This document shows, in pieces, positions 16,968-23,719 of a DNA stretch of 36,263 nucleotides (within the stretch, counting starts at the first letter, position 1; each line of letters begins with the position of its first letter). This DNA is from Methylophilaceae bacterium (lineage in GTDB: Bacteria; Pseudomonadota; Gammaproteobacteria; Burkholderiales; Methylophilaceae): positions 1 to 36,263 of the forward strand of contig SPJO01000127.1 in the NCBI GenBank assembly GCA_006844635.1, written 5' to 3'. The notes under the pieces are model-generated. The model did no database searches. It was not told the DNA's origin and was given only the letters and a program-made list of their open reading frames with translations. Position numbers and translations under genes: made by a program.

Positions 16968-17660
16968 TTAATCATTACCGCCAGCAAATGCCATTAACAA
17001 GTGCAAGATGCTAGTAAACATATTGTAAAGCGCAATATAAACACTCATTGTCGCCAGCACGTAGTTTCTTTCACCACCACGAACCACTTGATTGATTTGA
17101 TATAAAATCAAAGCAGACATGACTAAAATAGCGACTGCTGAGATGGTTAGTGATAACGCTGGGATCGCAAAGAATGCGTTTGCAACAACAGCTAAGATTA
17201 ATAGCACCACGCCAACCACAACAAACTTACCTAAGAAACCGAAGTCTCTTTCTGCATTTGATGCCACCGCTGCCAGCGCAAAGAAGATAGCACCAGTACC
17301 GCCTGCCGCTAACGCGATAAGCTGACCGCCATTAGATAGGCTTAATGCTGCTTGTAAAATGGGGCCTAGTAAGAAACCCATCATGAAGGTAAATGCAAAT
17401 AACAGCCAAACACCTGCGGCGTTATTGGCATTTTTGTGTACGAGCCAAATACCACCATAAAACACCCCGAACATCACGCCGAGTTGCATTAATGGGCCCA
17501 TCGCAAATAACCATGCAAAACTAGTATTAATACCAATTAATGCACCGATAACGGTTGGAATCATCGTTGCGCCTAATAGCGCATAGGTATTGCGTAACAC
17601 CTTGTTTTCTGAGTTTGAAATACTGGTCTCGCGACCTAAAACTTCAATATTGTCTGCCAT
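16968..17660 (-). CDS. Bax inhibitor-1/YccA family membrane protein
   Basis: The 230-residue protein has seven hydrophobic segments after a polar N-terminus. Family motifs are NKVLRNTYALLGATMIPT, then FMMGFLLGPILQAALSLSNG and the C-terminal YVLATMSVYIALYNMFTSILHLL. E. coli YccA interacts with and inhibits FtsH; other members act as pH-dependent calcium leaks. It stands alone between terminators, so it is probably monocistronic. Confidence 0.92.
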   Translation of the reverse strand: MADNIEVLGRETSISNSENKVLRNTYALLGATMIPTVIGALIGINTSFAWLFAMGPLMQLGVMFGVFYGGIWLVHKNANNAAGVWLLFAFTFMMGFLLGPILQAALSLSNGGQLIALAAGGTGAIFFALAAVASNAERDFGFLGKFVVVGVVLLILAVVANAFFAIPALSLTISAVAILVMSALILYQINQVVRGGERNYVLATMSVYIALYNMFTSILHLLMAFAGGND

Positions 17661-17719
17661 TGCAAAATCCTTATTAAAAATCTACCAAATGGTATCGGTA
17701 GTAAGATAGCGGCAATTGC

Positions 17720-17751
17720 AAAAAGTTTCAAGTAACAATTTGTGAAACTTT
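17720..17751 (-). terminator. probable terminator of nagZ
   Basis: Perfect 9-base arms (AAAGTTTCA/TGAAACTTT on the + strand) enclose a 12-base loop. Read on the minus strand, a run of T follows the second arm, the order expected after nagZ, whose stop is 18 bases upstream. The stem is AT-rich, so termination may be partial and could read into the YccA gene. Confidence 0.5.
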
Positions 17752-17768
17752 ATTGAAAATAAGCCGAA

Positions 17769-18785
17769 TTATGTGAACAAATCACCTTCTGGTTGCCCGA
17801 TTGCAGCCACACGTTGAGACAAACCAGCGCTCATTGTTTCTGCTTGGTGGCCATGCATCCGTGCCAAGCGCGTGATGCTTAATGCTGACATCTTCCATTC
17901 GAGCTTTTCTAATAACTCATCGGCTAAATCTGGTCGATTACACAATAAAATCATATCGCAACCAGCATTGAGTGCTGCTAGACTACGTTCAGTCACATCG
18001 CCACCCACTGACGCACCCTCCATGCTTAAGTCATCACTAAAAATTACGCCATTAAAGCCTAGGCGCTCACGTAACACTTTTTTCAGCCAACGCTCTGAGA
18101 AGCCAGCTGGCTTCTCATCCACTTTCGGGTAAATAACATGCGCTGGCATAATCGCTGGCAAGCCTTCATCAATCATTTGCCTAAACGGTTGCATATCATT
18201 TTGTGCAATCTGGTCAAACTCACGTTCGTCTACTGGAATACTCACATGTGAATCCGCCACCACAAACCCGTGACCAGGAAAGTGTTTTCCTACAGCAGCC
18301 ATCCCGCCTTTTTTTAAACCTTGCATCAAGTAGAAGGCTAATTCATTAATCGCTTGTGGATCTTGGTGAAAAGCGCGGTCACCAATAACCAAACTGTCAC
18401 CATAATCCATATCTAAAATCGGTGTGAAGCTAAAATCAATACTGTGCGCTCTTAGTTCTGCGGCGAGCACCCAGCCAGCTTCAGTCGCCAAGGTGTTGGC
18501 AAGCTTTCGGTTATCATCCCAGAGACGCCCTAGTTCGCGCATCGGTGGAATATTGGTAAAACCTTCCCGAAATCGCTGCACACGCCCGCCCTCGTGATCA
18601 ACTGCAATGAGTATATTTTGACGCGCTGCACGTATGCTGCTGGTCAGCGAGCTTAATTGCTTACAATCTTCAAAATTACGGCTAAATAGAATCACCCCAC
18701 CGACTAGTGGGTGCTGAATGCGGCGAATATCATCAGCGTCTAACTGTGTGCCAACAACATCCAACATGATTGGGCCTAAAGACAT
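17769..18785 (-). CDS. nagZ: beta-N-acetylhexosaminidase NagZ
   Basis: The 338-residue GH3 enzyme has PLVGGVILFSRNFED near residue 27 and IAVDHEGGRVQRFREGFT near 61. The KHFPGHGFVVADSHVSIP loop (about 163-180) holds the Asp/His acid-base pair. The nucleophile aspartate lies in FSDDLSMEGA near 247. The enzyme releases GlcNAc from anhydro-muropeptides in the cytoplasm during peptidoglycan recycling. The length equals the usual about 340 residues. No acpS is next to it, unlike several relatives. Confidence 0.95.
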   Translation of the reverse strand: MSLGPIMLDVVGTQLDADDIRRIQHPLVGGVILFSRNFEDCKQLSSLTSSIRAARQNILIAVDHEGGRVQRFREGFTNIPPMRELGRLWDDNRKLANTLATEAGWVLAAELRAHSIDFSFTPILDMDYGDSLVIGDRAFHQDPQAINELAFYLMQGLKKGGMAAVGKHFPGHGFVVADSHVSIPVDEREFDQIAQNDMQPFRQMIDEGLPAIMPAHVIYPKVDEKPAGFSERWLKKVLRERLGFNGVIFSDDLSMEGASVGGDVTERSLAALNAGCDMILLCNRPDLADELLEKLEWKMSALSITRLARMHGHQAETMSAGLSQRVAAIGQPEGDLFT

Positions 18786-18931
18786 AGCTAACCTTTAAGA
18801 ATTAAATAAAAACGATCAAAGCATTACCTTATGTGATGCTAGACACTTACTTTACTACACCAGTATTTTATAACATGCACTGTCATGGTTATATAACGAG
18901 CAATGATTCATCACACATTAATTGCATTGTG

Positions 18932-18946
18932 TTTAATCGGATTAAA
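18932..18946. promoter_or_regulatory. palindrome directly upstream of the TlpA-like gene
   Basis: A perfect 15-base dyad, TTTAAT-CGG-ATTAAA, ends 8 bases before the ATG at 18955, where a ribosome site should be. No Shine-Dalgarno sequence is present there. It could be an operator or a small RNA hairpin controlling translation; AT-rich chance symmetry is possible. The rest of the 169-bp divergent gap to nagZ shows nothing else I can name. Confidence 0.3.
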
Positions 18947-18954
18947 TTTAAATT

Positions 18955-19509
18955 ATGGTCAATTCAACACGTTTATTTTATTGCATTTTATTAGCTTTGC
19001 TCTTACCACTAGCTGCTTGTACTGATAAGCAGGAGCCACAAATGACTGGCATTGATGGAAAACAATACGTCTTGAGTGACTTTGTTGGCCAAGGTAAATG
19101 GGTCCTCGCCAATGTTTGGGCAACTGCCTGCCCATATTGCAGAAGTGAGTTATTTGATTTAAGTAATTTCCATGAGGCACACTATTTAGATGACGCCATG
19201 GTAATCGGCTTAACATTGGAGTTAACGGATTTCAGCATGCCTGACCGTGAACATGTTGCGCAATTTAGTGAGGACCATTTAATTGAATACCCCGTGCTTT
19301 TAGTCGACAAGCCACTTGTTGAACAAGTTATTGGCAAACCAGTCGATATCATACCTGTCACCTTTTTCTACAACCCTGAAGGTAAATTAGTGTATCTACT
19401 TAAAGGTGTGCTCACAGAGGACATTATTGAAACTGTGATGGCGAGAAAAAGTTCGACATACGAAGAAGCTTGGGCAAAAGAAGTGCCACCTGAATATCAA
19501 CCGCAGTAA
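18955..19509 (+). CDS. TlpA-like thioredoxin-fold lipoprotein
   Basis: The 184-residue protein has a lipoprotein signal ending LPLAAC (Cys22), so it is anchored to a membrane and faces the periplasm. The thioredoxin-like part starts with GKQYVLSDFVGQGKWVLANVWATACPYC, with redox cysteines spaced CPYC, and has a cis-proline at DIIPVTFFYNPEG. Such proteins reduce or exchange disulfides of envelope proteins. CPYC is closer to glutaredoxin than to the WCxPC of TlpA. No cytochrome c genes are adjacent. It stands alone between a divergent and a convergent gene. Confidence 0.82.
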   Translation: MVNSTRLFYCILLALLLPLAACTDKQEPQMTGIDGKQYVLSDFVGQGKWVLANVWATACPYCRSELFDLSNFHEAHYLDDAMVIGLTLELTDFSMPDREHVAQFSEDHLIEYPVLLVDKPLVEQVIGKPVDIIPVTFFYNPEGKLVYLLKGVLTEDIIETVMARKSSTYEEAWAKEVPPEYQPQ

Positions 19510-19587
19510 TATGCAAGTTGTTCTAGTAAAAATAGTCTGCACGATAGAACTACGCGGCTTGGCTAAAAATGAATATTATTTAGATGA

Positions 19588-19614
19588 ATCAGGCGCATAG
19601 AATATGCACCTGAT
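19588..19614. terminator. hairpin between convergent TlpA-like and psiE genes
   Basis: Arms of 11 bases (ATCAGGCGCAT/ATGCACCTGAT) pair with a single G-T mismatch around a 5-base loop, in the 146-bp gap between the two convergent stops. No T-run follows on the + strand, so intrinsic termination is uncertain. The rest of the gap is featureless AT-rich DNA. Confidence 0.4.
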
Positions 19615-19655
19615 ATAGCCTGACGATTAAATAAAAATTAAATTAAAAATAAATC

Positions 19656-20078
19656 TTATGCGTTTCTGTCACCGAAGGGCACGTCCTCATAAGGAAATTT
19701 GGCATGACCAAAGCGCATCACCAATACTGATAGCGCAAGAATCAGAATAGCGAATGCAATCGAAAGCATATGCTCATCTGTAATCTCCTTCATATCGAGC
19801 AATAAATATCTGGCTAACGCTACCATCGCAATATAAATCGGGTAACGCATTGGTATCTTGCCTGAACCGAAGTAACTGTTAATCATGGAAAAGACTTCTA
19901 GATATAAAAACAGCTGTAACAAATCACCCAAACCGACCGTCCCTGTTACCCAGATACGTGTGAGTTCATGCCAAAGTGAGACGAATGTGGCGACTGTGAC
20001 TAACAACAACCCCAATCTCTCAATCCACATTAATAGTCCGCTTGCAAAAGCGTCCGTTTTTATACAATGTTTTTCCAT
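19656..20078 (-). CDS. psiE: PsiE family phosphate-starvation-inducible membrane protein
   Basis: The 140-residue protein has four hydrophobic segments and matches PsiE: WIERLGLLLVTVATFVSLWHEL, then GDLLQLFLYLEVFSMINSYFGSGKIPMRYPIYIAMVALARYLLLDMKE and a last helix near 110-126. PsiE is induced by phosphate starvation in E. coli; its function is unknown. The ribosome site is very strong (AAAGGAGGTA, 20081-20090). An FNR-type box and an extended -10 lie upstream (see the promoter at 20097-20145), suggesting control by oxygen or redox state here. Confidence 0.9.
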   Translation of the reverse strand: MEKHCIKTDAFASGLLMWIERLGLLLVTVATFVSLWHELTRIWVTGTVGLGDLLQLFLYLEVFSMINSYFGSGKIPMRYPIYIAMVALARYLLLDMKEITDEHMLSIAFAILILALSVLVMRFGHAKFPYEDVPFGDRNA

Positions 20079-20096
20079 ATTACCTCCTTTCGTCAG

Positions 20097-20145
20097 GAGG
20101 CGCAGTCTAGCACAAAGAAAAACGCAGCGATTTGATATAGATCAA
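20097..20145 (-). promoter_or_regulatory. predicted class II FNR-dependent promoter of psiE
   Basis: A perfect FNR-type box, TTGAT-N4-ATCAA, occupies 20132-20145. On the minus strand an extended -10 (TGCTAGACT) follows, its hexamer at 20109-20104, which puts the start site near 20097. The box centre (20138.5) then falls exactly at -41.5, the classical position for class II activation by FNR/ANR-type regulators. No good -35 is present, as expected for such promoters. The transcript would have an about 18-base leader with a strong ribosome site. Confidence 0.65.
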
Positions 20146-20223
20146 GTCAAGGGGGTGACAATTGCGCTACGCAATCAGAGCAATGTCGTTATCCGTATCT
20201 AAGAAGTCCCAGAAATAGCCAGT

Positions 20224-21399
20224 CTAAACCAGTTGAAGTCGATAAAGCGAAGTCACTTCTTTTACGCGCGCCATTGCTAGTGCGTCACTGCTATCTTGCG
20301 ATTTAGGATGTTGTGGCTTGATATCAAGCTTCTCAATCACTTTCAAGCCTGCTGATGCGATCCATTCTTGCAATTCTTCTGATGCGCGCAACTCAAGGTG
20401 TTCGGCTAAGTCAGACAAGATTAACCAAGCTTCACCGTTCACGGCTAAGTAATGCTTCACGCCACTTAAGAAGCCTCGGAGCATTTTGCTATCAGGGTCG
20501 TACACTGCATGTTCAATTGCTGTATTCGCTTTGGCTGGTAGCCATGGTGGATTGCAGACGATTAAGTCGGCAAGGCCAGCATCGGTTGATGGGAATAAAT
20601 CAGCCCCAACTATTTTTACTTGGTCAGCAAAACCTAACTTTTGAATATTATGTTTAGCACAAACTAAAGCGCGCGACTCCAATTCTGTTGCAATGACTTT
20701 CTTAACGCCGCGTTTTGCTAAAATTGCAGCGATAACCCCCGTACCTGTCCCGATATCAAAAGCAACCGACACATTATCTAGTGGCGTAGTATTAACGAGT
20801 TCAAGATACTCACCACGGACTGGCGAATAAACGCCGTAACTCGGTGTGATCACTGCATCAAGCTGCGGTATTTCCACACCTTTTTTATGCCATTCATAAG
20901 CACCAATCAACCCTAAAACCTCACGCAATGAGACCAACCTTGATCGATGGCTTTGGCTTTTACCATAGGCATGCTCACAGGCTGCTTGAATATCTGGTGC
21001 GCGGTTATATGGCAGGCTGTAATCGCCCGTCAATTCAACTAGCAACATACCCAAGGTGCGTGCCCGCTCAATTTGGCTTTTTCGATACAAATGAAACTGA
21101 TCTCTAGGGCTAGGCATATCCCCTGTTTTTTGCTGCTTAATCCGTTTGTTTTTTGCTTTTGGTTTTAGGTCGCGGTTATCAATTCGACGTGAAATAGCCT
21201 GCGCCATATGTTTCGCATTTTGGAAATCACCTCTCCAAAGTAAGGCTGTGCCTTCACAAACGAGCTTATAAGCGGCATCTGCTTTAATCGTATCGTCAAT
21301 CACTTGGATTCTTTTAGGTGCTTTGTTATTGGCGGCTGATTGCCAAATCGCTTCTTGGGTTTTATCGTTTTCTTGCCAAGTGATGGTTGCTTGTGTCAA
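20224..21399 (-). CDS. class I SAM-dependent methyltransferase with NPPW motif
   Basis: The 391-residue protein carries the SAM-binding DIGTGTG at residues 215-221 and the catalytic NPPW at 283-286. NPPW is the PrmC/RlmG/N6-adenine style, with amide or exocyclic amine nitrogen targets. A basic, Lys/Arg-rich stretch (about 71-112) precedes the domain and could contact RNA. I cannot name the substrate; ribosomal RNA or a ribosomal/release protein are possible. The only start consistent with the frame is TTG at 21399, with AGGA six bases before it. The palindromic element at 21447-21547 lies in its leader. Confidence 0.75.
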   Translation of the reverse strand: MTQATITWQENDKTQEAIWQSAANNKAPKRIQVIDDTIKADAAYKLVCEGTALLWRGDFQNAKHMAQAISRRIDNRDLKPKAKNKRIKQQKTGDMPSPRDQFHLYRKSQIERARTLGMLLVELTGDYSLPYNRAPDIQAACEHAYGKSQSHRSRLVSLREVLGLIGAYEWHKKGVEIPQLDAVITPSYGVYSPVRGEYLELVNTTPLDNVSVAFDIGTGTGVIAAILAKRGVKKVIATELESRALVCAKHNIQKLGFADQVKIVGADLFPSTDAGLADLIVCNPPWLPAKANTAIEHAVYDPDSKMLRGFLSGVKHYLAVNGEAWLILSDLAEHLELRASEELQEWIASAGLKVIEKLDIKPQHPKSQDSSDALAMARVKEVTSLYRLQLV

Positions 21400-21446
21400 A
21401 GGGAGTCCTGTACTGAAGTATATAAAATGGGAATGCTCAGAAAGCG

Positions 21447-21547
21447 GCTTCGTTCATAAACGGTAAATAACTAGGCGTTTTGACGCAGACAGTACTTTAG
21501 TACGGCAAGTCGGAACAACAACGTTATTTTTCGTTTATGGACGAAGC
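21447..21547. repeat. palindromic element with 25-bp imperfect terminal inverted repeats
   Basis: Arms at 21447-21471 and 21523-21547 are complementary at 22 of 25 positions. The centre has two smaller stems, GCGT/ACGC (21475-21486) and GTAC-TTTA-GTAC (21492-21503). The right arm overlaps the last codons of the oppC-like gene and provides its stop. The compact nested structure resembles a dispersed intergenic repeat or a structured RNA rather than a plain terminator, as no T-run follows it. It fills most of the gap between the oppC-like and methyltransferase genes. No second copy is visible in this window. Confidence 0.7.
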
Positions 21548-22324
21548 AATGTCTAGTTTATCACGGAGGTAATCACCACCTAGATTAATTGCAAGGATAA
21601 GGCTCATTAAGCTAACCCCGACAATTAATACATAATGTGGTGCCACCAGCATATAACGAACCGCATCTCTTAACATGGCACCCCAAGAAGCATTAGGTGC
21701 TTGTATCCCTAAACCTAAGAAAGATAAACTGGCTTCAGCAATCATGATACTGGCCAAGCTGTAAGTGGCTTCTACAATCAAAATGGAGCTGAGTAAGGGG
21801 AAAATATGCCGCAGCATAATACGCAGTGGTTTAGCGCCGATGGATTCAGCCGCTAGCACATGTTGGCGCTGCCTTAAACTCATGGCTTGGCCTCTGGTTA
21901 ACCTGGCATAACTTACCCAACCTGTTAAGCAAAGTGCGAGCATCAGATTAATGATGCCAGGCCCGAGCACAGCCGCAAAGGCGATTGCTAGCAAAATACC
22001 CGGAAAGGCTAAAAAGATATCCGTGATTTGCATCAAGATTTTATCGATTTTTCCACCGTAGAAGCCAGCAAGTAAACCAACGGTTACGCCAATCGTCATG
22101 GTAACAATAGCCACCACAACAGCCACGATGAAAGACACTTCTGCACCGCGTAACACGCGCGCGAGAATATCGCGCCCTAAATCGTCAGCGCCAAACCAAT
22201 GCTGCCAACTCGGATTGGCCAACACGCTGTTTAAATCAACGTCATTGCCATGCAAGTCCAACAGCCGCCCTGCAATGACAGCAAGCAACCAGAAACCGAG
22301 TACTGTTAAGGAGAAAATCTTCAT
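21524..22324 (-). CDS. peptide ABC transporter permease (OppC/DppC family)
   Basis: The 266-residue protein has an N-terminal membrane helix, then HWFGADDLGRDILARVLRGAEVS (about residues 40-63), the hallmark of OppC/DppC permeases. About five more helices follow. The EAA-type cytoplasmic loop is AAESIGAKPLRIMLRHIFP, the coupling site for an ATPase. Its start overlaps the oppB-like stop by four bases. After the conserved LRDKLD end, the last seven residues are encoded within the inverted repeat described at 21447-21547. No ATPase gene follows it. Confidence 0.93.
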   Translation of the reverse strand: MKIFSLTVLGFWLLAVIAGRLLDLHGNDVDLNSVLANPSWQHWFGADDLGRDILARVLRGAEVSFIVAVVVAIVTMTIGVTVGLLAGFYGGKIDKILMQITDIFLAFPGILLAIAFAAVLGPGIINLMLALCLTGWVSYARLTRGQAMSLRQRQHVLAAESIGAKPLRIMLRHIFPLLSSILIVEATYSLASIMIAEASLSFLGLGIQAPNASWGAMLRDAVRYMLVAPHYVLIVGVSLMSLILAINLGGDYLRDKLDIASSINEK

Positions 22325-23238
22325 CTCGCTTGTGCGTGCCTGACTCTAGGGTCCACTAAACGATAGACCACGTCTGTAAATAAATTAATGACTACATAGC
22401 TCAGTGCGACCGCTAACACGCAAGCTTGCGTCACAGGATAATCGCGCTTTTCAATACTCTCGACTAACAAACGACCAATGCCATCCCAGCTAAAAATAGT
22501 TTCTGTAATCACAGTCCCCGCTAATAAGCTGCCCATTTGCAAGCCAACAATAGTGACAATCGGTAATAAAGCAGCCCGTAACGCATGTCTAACAATCACC
22601 CTAGTTTCACTTAAGCCTTTAGCCCGAGCTGTGCGAATAAAGTCATCATTGAGCACTTCCAATAAACTAGTGCGCGTCATCCGCGTAAGGATGGCACTCA
22701 GGCCAAAGCCCAGCGTTAAGGCAGGTAGGATAATTGACGTCGGTTCATCCATACCACTCACCGGCAACCAGCCTAGCCAGACAGCAAACACCAGCATTAA
22801 CATTGGCCCCAACCAAAACACAGGCATGGCTGATAGCCTGACACTGATAATCGTCACCACTAAATCCTGCCAGTGACCTGCTTTGAGTGCTGCATAAACC
22901 CCTAGTGGCACGCCAATGACAATACCAATAATGAGTGATAAGAATGCTAGTTTGATACTCGCTGGATAACGGGTTTTAAATAAATCGATAACAGGGGTTT
23001 TCGTATGAATCGACTGACCTAAGTCTCCATGCGCTAAATTATTCAAATAAGTCCCAAATTGAACCAGTAACGGTTTATTTAACCCCAACTGTTCTCGCAA
23101 TGCCTCTCGGTCTGTCACGCTGGCAGAATCGCCTAGCATGACCTCAACTGGGTCGCCTGGCACTAAATGAATCAATAGAAAGGTTAACACCAGCACACCA
23201 AAGACAACGCTAATGAGATTAAGCAACCTACTAATCAT
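22321..23238 (-). CDS. peptide ABC transporter permease (OppB/DppB family)
   Basis: The 305-residue protein starts with the OppB/DppB pattern LISVVFGVLVLTFLLIHLVPGDPVEVMLG. LNNLAHGDLGQSIHTKTPV follows around residues 67-85. The C-terminal half carries about five helices and the EAA-like loop RTARAKGLSETRVIVRHALRAALLP. It forms the inner-membrane pore with the OppC-like protein. Its first eight bases overlap the end of the YkuD gene, so all four genes of this block are co-translated. Confidence 0.93.
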   Translation of the reverse strand: MISRLLNLISVVFGVLVLTFLLIHLVPGDPVEVMLGDSASVTDREALREQLGLNKPLLVQFGTYLNNLAHGDLGQSIHTKTPVIDLFKTRYPASIKLAFLSLIIGIVIGVPLGVYAALKAGHWQDLVVTIISVRLSAMPVFWLGPMLMLVFAVWLGWLPVSGMDEPTSIILPALTLGFGLSAILTRMTRTSLLEVLNDDFIRTARAKGLSETRVIVRHALRAALLPIVTIVGLQMGSLLAGTVITETIFSWDGIGRLLVESIEKRDYPVTQACVLAVALSYVVINLFTDVVYRLVDPRVRHAQAR

Positions 23239-23713
23239 GGTCGATTTGAACCGTTATCCCTACTGGCACCATATCGAACAGCGTGATCAAATCGGCATTG
23301 CGCATTCTGACGCAGCCATGCGAGCCTGCGACTGACATATCTGTACTATCCGGCGTGCCATGAATATAGACATAGCGTTGCATGGTATCAACATTACCCA
23401 AACGGTTTTTACCAAGCTCAGTGCCTGACAACCATAAAATGCGCGTCAATATCCAATCACGCCCTGGAAATTCTTTCATTAGCGCAGGCGTACAAATCTC
23501 ACCTGTTTGGCGACGCCCCACGAACACAGCATGTTCTGGTGCGCCTTCGCCAATCTTTGCTCGAATAGTATGTGTGCCTAACGGCGTGCAGCCGCTATCT
23601 TTTTCACAGCCGACGCCATTAGCAGCAGTGGATACTGGAAACTGCGCTAACAATTCGCCGTCTGCATCTAAAAGCGTGAGCACTTGTGCTGCTATTGAGA
23701 TATGAATATGCAT
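23231..23713 (-). CDS. YkuD-domain protein without signal peptide (L,D-transpeptidase/L,D-carboxypeptidase family)
   Basis: The 160-residue protein is a bare YkuD domain. The catalytic motif YIHGTPDSTDMSVAGSHGCVRM includes His132 and Cys134 (SHGC). The N-terminus MHIHISIAAQVLTLLDADGE starts directly with the first strand and shows no signal peptide or membrane helix, so it is predicted to be cytoplasmic. Ordinary L,D-transpeptidases are exported. Cytoplasmic YkuD proteins of this size (ElsL of Acinetobacter, LdcV of Vibrio) are L,D-carboxypeptidases that trim the terminal D-Ala from murein tetrapeptides during recycling. Lying between genes for a peptide-binding lipoprotein and peptide permeases supports that role. 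The function is inference; the family is certain. Confidence 0.88.
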   Translation of the reverse strand: MHIHISIAAQVLTLLDADGELLAQFPVSTAANGVGCEKDSGCTPLGTHTIRAKIGEGAPEHAVFVGRRQTGEICTPALMKEFPGRDWILTRILWLSGTELGKNRLGNVDTMQRYVYIHGTPDSTDMSVAGSHGCVRMRNADLITLFDMVPVGITVQIDHD

Positions 23714-23719
23714 AATTGC

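Noticed and set aside
17683..17694. Palindrome TACCA-AA-TGGTA upstream of the YccA gene
   Set aside because: It is short, AT-rich and not positioned against any recognisable promoter; chance is likely.
20315..20324. TTGATATCAA inside the methyltransferase gene, resembling a half-collapsed FNR box
   Set aside because: It lacks the 4-base spacer and lies within a coding sequence far from a start.
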